Shown here one piece after another: positions 45,440 to 55,939 of a stretch of 64,000 nucleotides of DNA. The position numbers were made by a program, and so were the translations under genes. The stretch covers positions 9,184,268 through 9,248,267 of the forward strand of contig OU342639.1 in the NCBI GenBank assembly GCA_910589415.1. The letters run 5' to 3'. The notes beneath the pieces were generated by a model. The model was not told where the DNA came from. It made no database searches and saw only the letters and a program-made list of their open reading frames with translations. Each line of letters opens with the position of its first letter. Within the stretch, counting starts at the first letter, position 1. The stretch comes from Malachius bipustulatus. Lineage: Eukaryota > Arthropoda > Insecta > Coleoptera > Melyridae.

Positions 45440-45800
45440 GGGAGTCGACAGAAGAGCAGATCGAGAAGTTTTACGAACAACTGATAGAAGTGTTATATAT
45501 CTCACTAAAAAACACGAAACAACGATAATAATTGGCGATTTAAATGCGAAAATATAGGGAGAGGAAGGAGACGTCGTTGGGCAGTACGGGCTGAGAAGCA
45601 GAAATAATAGAGAGGACATGCTTGCGAATTCTTAAACTTAAAACTTAATAAAAAAAAATAACTTGATGATAACAAATACATTTTTCAAACTCAAAAAGAG
45701 ACGATTGTAAACAAGGAAATCTCCAGCTAACTCCCACGAAAAAGTGATTGACTACATCTGCATCAACAAAAGATCCAGGAACTCTGCCCTGTCTGCGAAG
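45440..45800 (+). pseudogene. Endonuclease fragment of the RTE-like element
   Basis: Recognisable motif order: TEEQIEKFYEQLIEVL, then IIIGDLNAKI (the catalytic GDxN motif, conserved), then RSRNNREDMLANS, then NTFFKLKKRRL and EKVIDYICINKRSR. The frame is broken by a stop after NAKI and by at least one frameshift. It nicks target DNA in intact relatives; this copy cannot be functional. Confidence 0.65.
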
Positions 45801-45854
45801 GCATATCCCGCATCGATGCACCAACGGGCCACAACCTTTCTAGTATAGCGAGGG

Positions 45855-45868
45855 TAAGAGTGAAAGTG
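45855..45868 (+). repeat. Target-site duplication, left copy
   Basis: 14 bases matching 48140-48153 with one mismatch; marks the 5' boundary of the R1/I-type insertion. Confidence 0.75.
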
Positions 45869-48139
45869 CATCCAGCTGGGCGGCAACAAGGGTGGTGTAC
45901 GTTCCCAAAGTGGGCCGTACAGAGCCACACCCTAAGTCATTCAGACCCATTAGCCTTACATCCTTTATACTGAAAAGTCTAGAGAGAATACTGGATGTAC
46001 ACATCAGGAGGAGTGTCTTAGTTTCACACCTTCTGAATGTGCACCAGTATGCCTATCAAGCTGGCAAATCAACCGATTTGGCACTTAATAATCTCGTGGG
46101 GAAGATCACCAAGTCTCTTGACAACAAAGAGATCATGGTGGGAGTCTTCCTCGACATAGAAGGAGCATTTAACAATGCATTACCAAACTCACTGTATGAA
46201 GCAGCAGTTTCCAGAGGAATAGAACCGGTCATAAACGGCTGGATCCGTAATATGCTAGATAGTAGGATGATAACGACCTCGATGGGAGGAGTTGAAGTCA
46301 GTTTCAGGCTGGGGAGAGGGTGCCCACAGGGAGGAGTACTCTCCCCCCTACTATGGACCCTTCTTGTAGACGACCTGCTGGCGATCCTCTCCCTATGGAG
46401 AGTTGAGGTTCAAGCATATGCGGATGACCTTGTCATAATGATCAAAGGAAACTCCGAGAGGACAATATCCAATGTCCTTCAGGAAGTTCTTCAAGTCACG
46501 TATCAGTGGTGCGAGAGGGAGCAGATGTCTGTAAATCCTCGCAAAACTGTTATAGTACCATTCACTAGACCAAAAAGGCTGGAAGACCTTATACCACCTA
46601 CTCTTCAAAGAGTAGTTATACCATTTGCGGAGGAGGCTAAATATCTAGGTATCACACTTGATAGGAAGCTACTATGGAGCTCCCATCTGGAAAAGATTAT
46701 CCACAGAGCAAAGCTCTCCCTATGGAGTTGCAAAAAGATCTGTGGAAGAACTTGGGGCACTGGTCCCAAGCAAATACACTGGATATATGTAACGATCATT
46801 AGGCCAATGATCGCATATGGCTGTGTAGCTTGGTGGTCCAAAGGCTTACAAGCCTTGGCCAAAATGAAGCTGTTGGGTCTGCAAAGACAAGCATGCCTGG
46901 CAATCAGTGGAGCAATGAGCACCACACCGTCGGTGGCTATGGAAATACTTCTGGACCTTCCTCCACTCCATATATACTTGGAAAGAGAGGCCAGATGGAC
47001 AACGTACAGACTACTGGTAGCACGAAACACACAAATGGCTTGTGTCATGGAACGGACCAGCCTACTGGACGACACTCAAAGTCACAGTCTTCTGGGTATG
47101 CCCTCAGACATGATGCCATACACAACAAACCACTGCACTGCATACAACGTCCTCTTTCCAAGCAGAGACGAATGGGAGCGTAACTCAAACGACCTCCTCA
47201 AAGCAGACCTCACGTGGTTTACCGACGGTTCAAAGATTCCAACGGGAGTTGGATCCGGAGCGTACGACGCTGGGTCAAGACGAGAATTCTTTGCAAACCT
47301 GGGTCAGTACGCAACAATATTTCAGGCAGAAATTTATGCCATTGTACTCAGCGCGCAGATGCTGGATGAAACGCACTGCACGCGGAAAACAATTAAAATC
47401 TTCTCAGACAGCCAAGCGGTCCTGAAAGCCCTTTGCTCCATTCGTTGCAACTCCAAACTAATATGGAACTGTCAAGCAGCACTCAATGAGGTAGCTAAAA
47501 ACAATAACTTGACTCTGGTCTGGATTCCAGGTCACTCCGGCCTTGGAGAGAACGAAATAGCCGACTCTCTGGCTAGAAGAGCAACTGAATCCAAATTTAC
47601 AGGACCGGAACCTGCTCTTGGCATATCCTCAAATACTGCCAAAACAACAATAGACACCTGGGCGGAAAACAAGGTACTTCGGTACTGGCAAACTCTACCA
47701 GGATTAACTCACTCTAAGACCTTCATTGAGGGACCCTCGAGAAACAGAGCTAAAAAGCTACTGGAACTCAAAAGGACTGACCTAAGGGCCCTAATAGGCC
47801 TATACACAGGACACTGCAAAGTGAACCACCACTTACACAGGATGAATCTAGCCGATAACGCAGAATGTCGCCTGTGTTTGGAGGATGTAGAAACAGCAGA
47901 GCATGTTCTATGCAACTGCCCCGCCTTGGGAAGAACCAGGCACTCAACGTTCGGAAAAGTACTTCTCTCTCCGAGAGACCTGAATACATTCACACCATCT
48001 AAGGTCATTAGCTTTTTAAAAAGCAGTGGCCTGCTAGAGTGGATGTAAAGTACTTAGGTATGAGCCACAATAGACCGCTTGGTCGCAGTGGAGGTGTCAC
48101 TAATCGACCCACTCATTATATAACTAAACTAAACTAAAC
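45869..48139 (+). mobile_element. 5'-truncated R1/I-type non-LTR retrotransposon
   Basis: Bounded by a 14-bp target duplication, TAAGAGTGAAAGTG at 45855-45868 and TAAGAGTGAAAATG at 48140-48153 (one mismatch). The 3' end is a short tail of repeated AACTA units (48122-48139), in place of a poly(A) tail. The 5' end begins inside the reverse transcriptase, so the endonuclease and first ORF are missing: the usual product of incomplete target-primed reverse transcription. It lies inside the older RTE-like element in the same orientation. Confidence 0.85.
45892..48048 (+). CDS. Reverse transcriptase / RNase H polyprotein, 5'-truncated
   Basis: A single 718-codon uninterrupted frame, opening about 8 codons further upstream within the element and ending TAA. 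Domains in order: reverse transcriptase fingers and palm (FRPISLTSF at about residue 17; GCPQGGVLSPLLW at about 143-155; catalytic YADD at about 176-179); thumb (about 200-330); RNase H (WFTDGSK at about 442, AEIYAIVL near 480, FSDSQAVL near 504, HSGLGENEIADSLARR near 546-561, so all D/E/D/D positions look present); C-terminal cysteine-histidine knuckle CRLCLEDVETAEHVLC near 659. In intact relatives the protein copies element RNA at nicked target DNA. RNase H plus the C-terminal knuckle points to the R1/I group and away from jockey or RTE. The upstream ORF1 and endonuclease are lost, so the copy is probably immobile, but the frame is intact and therefore young. The start given is a GTG within the frame; no natural start codon remains. 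Confidence 0.85.
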   Translation: MVYVPKVGRTEPHPKSFRPISLTSFILKSLERILDVHIRRSVLVSHLLNVHQYAYQAGKSTDLALNNLVGKITKSLDNKEIMVGVFLDIEGAFNNALPNSLYEAAVSRGIEPVINGWIRNMLDSRMITTSMGGVEVSFRLGRGCPQGGVLSPLLWTLLVDDLLAILSLWRVEVQAYADDLVIMIKGNSERTISNVLQEVLQVTYQWCEREQMSVNPRKTVIVPFTRPKRLEDLIPPTLQRVVIPFAEEAKYLGITLDRKLLWSSHLEKIIHRAKLSLWSCKKICGRTWGTGPKQIHWIYVTIIRPMIAYGCVAWWSKGLQALAKMKLLGLQRQACLAISGAMSTTPSVAMEILLDLPPLHIYLEREARWTTYRLLVARNTQMACVMERTSLLDDTQSHSLLGMPSDMMPYTTNHCTAYNVLFPSRDEWERNSNDLLKADLTWFTDGSKIPTGVGSGAYDAGSRREFFANLGQYATIFQAEIYAIVLSAQMLDETHCTRKTIKIFSDSQAVLKALCSIRCNSKLIWNCQAALNEVAKNNNLTLVWIPGHSGLGENEIADSLARRATESKFTGPEPALGISSNTAKTTIDTWAENKVLRYWQTLPGLTHSKTFIEGPSRNRAKKLLELKRTDLRALIGLYTGHCKVNHHLHRMNLADNAECRLCLEDVETAEHVLCNCPALGRTRHSTFGKVLLSPRDLNTFTPSKVISFLKSSGLLEWM

Positions 48140-48153
48140 TAAGAGTGAAAATG
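48140..48153 (+). repeat. Target-site duplication, right copy
   Basis: Partner of 45855-45868, immediately after the AACTA-repeat tail. Confidence 0.75.
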
Positions 48154-48715
48154 AAAAAAATGGCAAGAAAAAAGAAGGTAGAAACAGAATAAACAGAGAA
48201 AAATTGAAAGATGAAGACACTAAGAGGAAAGATTCACAGCTTCACAGCCACTGGAAGAAAGATTATATATAAGTCTGAAAAGAAATACAGGATAATATCG
48301 AGAGGAAACATAAAGAAAAACGAGCACAATCCTGAGTAACTTAAGAAAGAAAACTAAAAGAAGCAACAGAGAAAAAGCAGAGGTAGATGAGGGATGAGAT
48401 TTTGAGCCTCGTGGATGGGCGGCGATAATACAAGCAACGAAACGAGGAGGAGTATCAAGGAGTTATATTAAGGAGGCCTAAAAGCGGTCTGCTACACACA
48501 AAATTGTGGGGGGATCGAGAATTATGAAAGCAAACACGATGCGTTTCATCTACTTAAAAAAGGACATTGAAGTAATGACAAATAAAAATGCTCAACGACA
48601 TCTACGAAAAGGGGCATGACACCAAATGATTGAATGAAGTCAACTTTCATTATGCTTCCAAAAAACATGTTAAGTACAGCCTCAAATACTGTACCGATTT
48701 TCAAATTAAATTAAT

Positions 48716-49170
48716 GGACTGTATTCATTTACGATATTGCCTGAAAATCCACCTACCTTCTCCAACTGAAGAGTGGGCTTCCTTCCTATCCTAGGCCTAG
48801 GTGATGAGTGATGAGTCTGGCTCCGATGTGGTCTCGAACGATCAACAGTGTGAAAAAACTTGAAAGGCACCACTGAATGCAAAAACAATAATTTTGTCGC
48901 GGCGCACCGAATTTCTTTTGGTCAGCGAATCTGACTCCTAATACCGACGATTGCCAAGTGGGCGCTCGATCTGCCCTCGCTCCGATCCGGCGAGTGGGGT
49001 TATCAGGCAATAATTACTCCCGATTCAAATTAAAAATTAAATTAACAACAAATAAAGGCACCTCTGTGATAGTGGAAAACCCGCAAAAACAAAAAGGAAA
49101 AAGAATAACTATTTACAATATTTATAATTTGTGGGGCTTTAACACAACAGATCAAGCAGATGTAATGATC
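48716..49170. other. Insertion of unknown type within the RTE-like element
   Basis: RTE-like coding similarity stops near 48715 (KSTFIMLPKK region) and resumes near 49176 (ISLMRAIF). The roughly 460-bp segment between is GC-richer in its centre (GGGCGCTCGATCTGCCCTCG at 48959) and is not recognised. Short frames on both strands are unsupported. Confidence 0.45.
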
Positions 49171-49483
49171 ACCTCTTGATAAGCCTAATGAGAGCCATAT
49201 TCTCGAGGTATTCCTTCGTGGAATACATTGCAGGATATACAATAACAAACTATTGGCTTCAGAAAAGGGCTAGGAACAAGAGAAGTCCTCTATGGTGTAC
49301 AAGATGCCTTGATGTCAACTATGACGTATATTTGTGCGCCATTGACTTGGAAAAGGTTTTCGATCGAGTGCAACATGAAAAAATAATAGAAATATTAAAA
49401 ATCTCCGGAATAGATGGGAATGTCCGGGATCGATATTGAAATAAAACGACAGAGCTGTCTCCTCTCACCTATGCTCTTCAATA

Positions 49484-51840
49484 ATAATAATAATAATAAT
49501 AAATCTCTTTATTATTGTACCATTAAATTCAACAATCATTGATTAGTACAATAGCGTTGCAAGCGATGATAATAATACACAAAGAAAGAACAAACCGCAG
49601 TAGTACACATAAATTCGCATGCGTAATCAAAAGGTCATACGCAGGCGATTGACATTATATAACACATTGATCACAATCACAAATGCATCAGAGAAAATTG
49701 AGAAGAACAAATAAAGGAAAATTTCCAGAATCTAATACTAGTCATTGTATAAACTACGTTGTCATTTACACATATCATAGTGACAAGGTGCTAGGTTAAT
49801 GAATCAATAGGGGCAGGGAGGGGGGGAGGAAGACAGAATATCCATGGTAGAATAGGGTTCCAGGTCTGTGAGATATTTTCGGAGATATGTCTTGAACAGA
49901 GAGAATCCAAAGGTTGCGGGGTCTATCCTGAAGTGATTAAGGAATTTTATGGCCGCGTACGTGAATGTCGTTTCGGTGGAAGTGAGATGGTGAGTTGGTA
50001 GTTTGAAAAGGTTGAACCTGGTCTGATAATGGTGTGTGAATCGGAAACGATAAAGTTTGGCTTGATGTTTGTAAATCAGTTTGAGAAGAGAGAAGACATA
50101 AACAGCAGGCAACGTGAGGAGACCGAGACGCCTGAAGTGGCCCCTACAGGACTGATGTACGGACAAGCCTGCCAGTATCCTGATAGCTCTCTTCTGCAGA
50201 AGAAAGACTCTGCGCAGAGAACTCTGTGATCCACCCCATACGGCCAGGCCATAGGAGATGTGACTGTAAAAATGTCCGTAGTATGCGGAGAGAAGAACGT
50301 CATGAGACACAGTGTGTTGGAGTTGTTTCAGAAGGAAGCAGGAGCTAGCAAGGCGTCGGCACAAGTGGTCAGTGTGAGTCAGCCAGTTCAAGTTTTGATC
50401 GATGTAAAAGCCCAAGAATTTCACAACCCGCGTAGGAGAGATCTCTGTACTAGCGGTTGGGATGAGCGGTAAAGGAGGAAGGCGAGAACGGCAAGAATGG
50501 AAGTCAATCAACTCGGTTTTTGTTAAATTCAGTCTTAGTTTATTTTCTTTAAGCCATGAAGATGCTGCTTCCAATGGAAGTTTAGTTGATTTTATTATTT
50601 CAGTGAGGTCGTTTGTTTTTAACCTGATGAGGATGGTTGTGTCGTCTGCATAGTTAACACATAGAGAGGTGTGGGGGAAGAAATTGAGGAGCCCAAATCG
50701 TTAATGAAAATAAGGAAAAGAAGCGGGCCGAGTACGCTACCCTGGGGTATTCCTGAAGAGATTGGAGCGAAGTGGGATCTCACAAATCGACCATCAGACG
50801 CAGGCAGCTGTACCGCCTGGTTCTTTCCCGTAAGTAGCTGGTAAACCACTTTAGGGGCAATCCGCGAACACCGATGCTCTCCAGCTTCCGAAACAGGCAT
50901 TCGTGGCACACACTATCGAAAGCCTTGGAAAGGTCAGGTCAGGTCCAGAAGCCATCCAGCCGTTCGCATGCCCTCCTCCATGCCCTTAGAGATGTACTCA
51001 GTAAGTTGTATTAAAGCCGTCTAAGTTGATCTGTTTCTCAGGAAACCGTGTTGGGAGCGGGAAAGAGTCTCAGTCTTATTTAAGAAGTCAAGAAGACGCG
51101 AGGAGACGAGGGATTCGATAATTTTATCAAACACGGATAGTAAGCTAATTGGTCTGTAGTTGTCTGGGTCTTTGACGTCGCCCTTCTTGTAAATGGGTTT
51201 AACCAGGGCTGTCTTGAGTTTATCGGGGAATACTCCGGTCTCAAAGGAGTTGTTATAAATTTCCGATAAGGGTTGGGCAAGTTCAGATATGCAATACTTC
51301 GCAATGAAGGAAGGAATCTCGTCTAGACCTGACGACTTTTTATTTTTAAATTTGGATACTAGCCTTATAATTTCGCTAGGTGATGTAGGGTACAACATGA
51401 ATGATGACGAAGAGACGACAACAGGCACAGTGGATCCGTGAGTGTGGCTGACGGTGGGAGAGTTGTTTGAAAGAAATACACTGTTGAGTATCTCAGCAAT
51501 TTCTGCAGGATCCGTCTTGACTGACTTTTGACAATTGAGTTCCTCGATCTTCAGAGACTTGCTTGCAGACTGACAATGTTTGTTTATGAGAGACCATTCA
51601 GATTTGATTGGATTTTCGGATTCTCTGATATATATGTCATTGCGACGTCTGGTCTCGCATCTCACCAAATACCTGAACTTTCGCTGAAGTCTGGCTATCT
51701 GGCACTTGAACTGCTCGTTGGATGTATTTTTCAGTTAATTTAGGAGATTTATTCTGTCATAAAGTTGACGTATTTCTGGGGTAAGCCATCGAGGTCTGGT
51801 AAGCCCAGAATTATGAATTCTTGATTTTCTGAGAGGAAAA
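49484..51840 (-). mobile_element. 5'-truncated jockey/CR1-type non-LTR retrotransposon (minus strand)
   Basis: Inserted in antisense orientation into the RTE-like element between codons for SPMLFN and YTEQIF. The 3' end on the minus strand is an ATT-repeat tail, seen as AAT repeats at 49482-49502. The 5' end falls in the linker between endonuclease and reverse transcriptase. The target duplication is not clear. It is younger than the RTE-like host. Confidence 0.75.
49804..51830 (-). pseudogene. Broken jockey/CR1-type reverse transcriptase
   Basis: Minus-strand pieces in order: linker (RPRWLTPEIRQLYDRINLLN near 51790, then a stop); RT N-terminal half (51668-51021, with NKKSSGLDEIPSFI and KKGDVKDPDNYRPISLLSVF); middle (50909-50619, with GIPQGSVLGPLLFLIFINDL); catalytic YADD readable in another frame near 50650 (NYADDTTILI); C-terminal half (50574-49804, with FLGFYIDQNLNWLTHTDH and SHISYGLAVWG). 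At least two frameshifts are present; one coincides with a tandem GACCT run near 50938 that breaks the LLDLxKAFD motif. No RNase H is present, consistent with the jockey/CR1 group. In intact form it would be an ORF2 reverse transcriptase. This copy is inactive but only lightly decayed. Confidence 0.75.
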
Positions 51841-52265
51841 CTCAACACTGCATACACTGAACAGATATTCAACGAAGCGATATGAAATTGCAAGGCAGGA
51901 ATGGTCATAGATGGAAAAATCTTATAAACAACGTCAGATATGCCGATTGGCAAAAAATTGTACGGATTTACTACTACTCGTTAATCATATCACTGACATA
52001 TGTGCACAATTCGGCATCAAACTCAACACAAAAAAAAACGAAGTAAGTATAAGTAACCAGAAGTCGAAATAACAGTTAAAGGACGAAAAGTCGAATATTT
52101 CGGGCACGTCATGCGTCACCCAGAAAAATATGGGATACTATTACATCTGACATTTGATTATTGAGGAGAAGATAAGCAATTAGAGGGGGTGGGAGGAAGA
52201 AGAACTTCAGGATGGCTGAAAAACTTGAGAAAATGGTACAACAATCGTTTTAAAATCGAGTATTC

Positions 52266-53340
52266 CTATACCCTTTTCAGATTATATTGATCACTTTATT
52301 ACACACCAACACCATAAATCATCATTCTACCTGTTTCTATATAACTATGTTTTATTTAATTAAAAGCCTTGTAATAATGCGATTTTGATTTTATAAACGA
52401 TTTCTACCGATGTATGGAAGAAAAATCGATTTTTCAGTTTTTTTTATCACTGATGACCCAATGAAAAAAAATTAATTAAACTGATTATGCCATTCTGTGT
52501 CTGTGGTCTTATATTAAAAACATGAATCCGCAAAGTTTAAATTTTTTATCTTTAAAATTAACCTCTATTTTGGTGGGTGGGCATAAGTGATGGACCAGCC
52601 TGTAAAGGGTGACGGTGAAACATTTATAAGATACGCGAATTAATTATGAAAACTTGAATTAGCACCGCGAGTGGATGCTGAATGCTCAAGCCAAATTATT
52701 CGTGTTTATTCAATTGTGCTGAATGCTGCTGGGCTTTGAGATTATTCATCAGAAATTTGAAGTTTGAAAGTGAATAATTATTCAAAATACATAACGTTTA
52801 TTACCTAATGTAATTTTTTTTAATATTTCGAAAACTATATTTTAAAACATTTAAAATTCGAAAGTTGATGTACCTATTATTATACCTACACATTTTCCGA
52901 CATCTAGTTCTGTACAGTTTTTATTTTGAGTACGATAAATAGTCTGGTTTATTTTTATTCGCTCAGTTGCCTTTCTCGAATATAATTTAATCTCAACGTA
53001 TTTTTAGAAAATTATAATTTTTTACTTCGTAAAAGTGGTGACGCCGACGCCACTGTACATAATACATGACCTAGTACATTTGCGCTCTTTAGACGCAGGA
53101 AAAATAAAATAGCAAACACTCGAATCGTAAGGAAAGAACAGTTATTTGTTATTGAGCAAAGAGTAGTAGCGTTTAGTAAGGCAGACGTGTTAAAAGGGTC
53201 AAACCTAAATGGAACAAATGGCCACTTTCGGAGTCAACCGCAGACAGGGAGTGGATATATGGCCCTTAGCTTGCGACTCTATGCTCTATGGCTTAGTTAA
53301 TTACTTATTAACACTACTCTCTTAAGAATACTTCTCTAAC
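52266..53340. other. AT-rich stretch, nothing recognised
   Basis: No gene, RNA gene or repeat boundary is evident. A GCCGACGCCACTG motif near 53043 resembles the CGCCACTG motif of other repeats in the window. Confidence 0.35.
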
Positions 53341-53349
53341 CGGGGACGC

Positions 53350-53356
53350 TATAAAT
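53350..53356 (+). promoter_or_regulatory. TATA box upstream of a small ORF
   Basis: TATAAAT at 53350. The ATG at 53381 is only 31 bases downstream, so if this box is used the leader would be nearly absent. Another TATAAT-like motif lies at 53365. Confidence 0.3.
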
Positions 53357-53380
53357 CATACTCTTATAATACTTAGTATC

Positions 53381-53509
53381 ATGAACTCCACCAAATGCCT
53401 ACTAATATTAATTGCAGTTATTTGCAAGGTAACCTCTGGGAAATCCGAAATAATCATAAAGCATCATAAACCATTTTATGGGGATTTTATGAGAGAAAAT
53501 GTATTTTAA
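53381..53509 (+). CDS. Candidate 42-residue secreted peptide gene
   Basis: An ATG-started frame with a textbook signal peptide: MNSTKCLLILIAVICKVTSG (basic n-region, hydrophobic core LLILIAVI, small residues before a predicted cut after Gly20). The mature part would be 22 residues, K-rich at the start and ending FYGDFMRENVF. The stop TAA overlaps an AATAAA polyadenylation signal (53509-53514), and a TATA box lies upstream. Alternatively AAG|GTAACC at 53428 is a splice donor and this is only the signal-peptide exon of a longer secreted protein. It is not recognised as a known neuropeptide or defensin; there is only one cysteine pair, within the signal region. The ORF is short, so chance cannot be excluded. 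Confidence 0.4.
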   Translation: MNSTKCLLILIAVICKVTSGKSEIIIKHHKPFYGDFMRENVF

Positions 53510-53514
53510 ATAAA

Positions 53515-54305
53515 AATTATTAAAAAATGTCCCGACCGATTAGGTCTAATAATTAATTATTTCTAGCCTAATGAGAAATAAAACATCCAGTATGATTTAC
53601 ATGATGGTGTTGGTGTTGGTGTTGGTGTGTGTATTAATAGATAGTAAATTGAGTGGCATATTTGATTAAGTCCAGTACAGGCACCTTAATTGAATTTGGA
53701 AGAAGCGAAATTGCATTTAGAACCGTGATTTGCTTTCTCATATCATCATGGTATAGTATCGCTATCAATGATCATAATTAGATTACAAGTTGAAATGATA
53801 TTATAGAGCTTCGTCTACACTCACTCTAGAGTCAACTAATAAAATAACGCACCCAGAGGGAGTTTGATATTATTGAATTAGTCCCGTCGTCCCTTTCCAG
53901 AGGCCATCCATTTAAATGAGGGACCCCCTCCGTTAGCAAACTGTCACTGAGAACTTTTAAACTCCATAACAGGAATGAGCTTAATGATATTTTTACGATA
54001 TTTTTCAAGTTCGCGCCTTGTGATTCAATTAAGATGCCCATTTATCAATTGATATAAATTCTATAAGAATATGTCCTAACGAAATTACATTCGGAAAACT
54101 CGTTCCGTTTCTCAACAGTTCTATTAATAAGTTTATGCCCACCCATTCTCGAGAATTGATTCATGGAAAATTCTGCTCTCGCTTTAATAACATCGCTATA
54201 ATTTCGTTTCTTTTATTGCGACAAAAAAACTTGAATTTTACTTTTTTCATCACTGAACGAATTTTATGAATAATGAGAACTTTCATTTATATACCCGGCA
54301 TATTG
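53515..54305. other. Intergenic stretch, nothing recognised
   Basis: Contains a short GTTGGT repeat (53608-53627). The 69-codon minus frame at 53832-54041 has no supporting features. Confidence 0.35.
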
Positions 54306-54309
54306 TATA

Positions 54310-55934
54310 TGTTACTGTAAAACCCCGAAATTAGGCAAAACCTAGGTTTAACGCGTACATCCTAGGATTTCCCAAAACTGAACCGTAAATGTCCGAAATG
54401 TTGTTCGGTTACATGGCATTTCGGGCATTTACCATTCAGTTTTGGTAAATCCTAGGATGTGCACATTGCTATCGGTAAATACAGTCGGGCTGTTATAAGA
54501 GGTACCTATTTATTACTACAGAGTGTACAGGGTAGATAATGTAAATTACTAAAAGTAACAAAAATAAACAGTTTACGCAAAATGCTACATTAAAGAAAAT
54601 AGAACGAAGAAAACAGCAAATTCATTTGTTATTACATGACAAGCTCCCATGACATTTCGAGTTACAAAGCTTGTTTGAAGCTTTGCACAGACATCTTTTC
54701 GTGGTACATTTTCGTGTGCAGTTATACATCGCTGATATCCTTGCCCACCAGATAGGGACATCTGTCGTACAGCTCCTCTAATAGTTACTTCCTTCAGTAA
54801 TACATCTGAAGTACTAATACCTGCAGTTGTGCCAAGACGATAGAATTCTTCGTCAAGGCTATGGCGGGGCTTACCATGGACGATTTTAACTTCACTCCAC
54901 AAAGAACAAAGCTCAGTTACTATAGCATTTGAAAACTCTCTTCCGTTATCTGAATGAAGTATGGCAGGAGCTCCGCAAGTAAAGTAAAAATATCAAGGAG
55001 TTGATAAGCTATTTCTTCTGCCCGTTTAGAACGAAGAGGTCGAATAACAACGAACTTCGTTAGATGGTCCTGATAAACCATGATGAACTTGAAATCCTTG
55101 TCCGGGTTGGATTGCATGTCAATTTTGCAAAGCCCTTTCTTCGGCATGCTTTTCTTTTTTTGACATGGTTCACAAAGTTGCAAATACTGTACAATTGCTT
55201 CAACAGACACATTTTTGTACTTGCGACTAACTTCCTTTAATACTCTGGTTCTACCACCGTGGCCAGTTGCAAGATGAGAGCTTCATGTATTACGGTGAAC
55301 AGCTCTTCATAGCACAGATAATAACGGATATCTTTGCACTCTGGAGACAGTGGGGCGATAAGTTTATCTTTACCGCTGACGCTGACTATGTCAAATCGTT
55401 TCAACCTACGATAAATGCAATGATTTTCAACATCGTGAAGATTTACCTTGTTCTTCTTACCTTCGGTAATGAATAGATTTTCTACACTTAACAGCCTTCA
55501 CTTCCGAAATGAATTTTGCGTACTTGTCGCGAGTAATGTAAAAGTTATTATCTGCATTTTTCTTGGAGATTTTCTCGTCCATCAATTAATAAAAACGTTC
55601 TGAAGATGGCATGACTCACAAAAAATATCGCACAAAAATACTAAACAAAGTTTTCCTGTATACCGGTAGACACGTACCTAGGTACGCAGCCATCTGCATA
55701 AATAATCAGCTGTTTTAAAGACCCAGTGAGCATGCGTGAGAATGAGAATTTAAACCATTCCGACATTTACCGATAGCAATGTGCACATCCTAGGATTTAC
55801 CAAAACTGAATGGTAAATGCCCGAAATGCCATGTAACCGAACAACATTTCGGACATTTACGGTTCAGTTTTGGGAAATCCTAGGATGTACGCGTTAAACC
55901 AGGTTTCGCCTAATTTCGGAGTTTTGCAGTAACA
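54310..55934 (-). mobile_element. Ginger-like integrase DNA transposon, decayed
   Basis: Terminal inverted repeats of about 173 bp (54310-54482 and 55762-55934) begin TGTTACTG and end CAGTAACA, i.e. TG...CA ends, and are flanked by TATA on both sides (54306-54309 and 55935-55938), a 4-bp duplication. The repeats contain internal palindromic motifs (CATCCTAGGATTT, CCGAAATG). The interior carries a retrovirus-type integrase remnant on the minus strand. TG/CA ends, 4-bp duplication and an integrase-type transposase are the hallmarks of the Ginger group. At 1.6 kb it is shorter than autonomous members. Confidence 0.75.
54870..55585 (-). pseudogene. Integrase-type transposase remnant
   Basis: The minus strand begins with MDEKISKKNADNNFYITRDK (55580 downward), an N-terminal segment. 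A zinc-finger-like part follows in broken frames, with YLQLCEPCQKKK. The core then contains FKFIMVYQDHLTKFVVIRPL (first catalytic Asp in YQDH) and SKRAEEIAYQLLDIF. After a one-base frameshift come GAPAILHSDNGREFSNAIV (second catalytic Asp in SDNG) and VKIVHGKPRHS. The region holding the third catalytic Glu (usually QSQGSVER) is missing or scrambled, so the enzyme is dead. The motif pattern matches KRBA2/Ginger-type integrases rather than gypsy pol, because no reverse transcriptase is nearby. Confidence 0.7.
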
Positions 55935-55939
55935 TATAT

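Larger units (their letters stand above)
45420..52265 (+). mobile_element. Decayed RTE-like retrotransposon broken by three insertions
   Basis: Pieces of one plus-strand element occur in the right order. An apurinic-type endonuclease piece (45440-45800) contains TEEQIEKFYEQLIEVL, IIIGDLNAKI and EKVIDYICINKRSR. A linker/RT start (48154-48715) contains ILSLVDGRR, LNDIYEKGMTPND and KSTFIMLPKK. An RT core (49176-49484) contains CLDVNYDVYLCAIDLEKVFD and CLLSPMLFN. RT palm and C-terminus (51845-52265) contain YTEQIFNEA, INNVRYAD with the second catalytic Asp lost (YADW), EYFGHVMRHPEKYG and SGWLKNLRKWYN. Stops and frameshifts break every piece. The interruptions are an R1/I-type element (45869-48139), a segment of about 460 bp (48716-49170) and a minus-strand element (49484-51840). 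RTE-type identity rests on recalled motif patterns of insect RTE elements. Confidence 0.7.

Noticed and set aside
46393..48008. Antisense and alternative-frame ORFs over the RT/RNase H gene
   Set aside because: Shadows of the strongly supported 718-codon frame.
54585..54902. 105-codon minus frame taken as an independent gene
   Set aside because: Only its first 11 residues continue the integrase core; the rest is out-of-frame sequence within the transposon.
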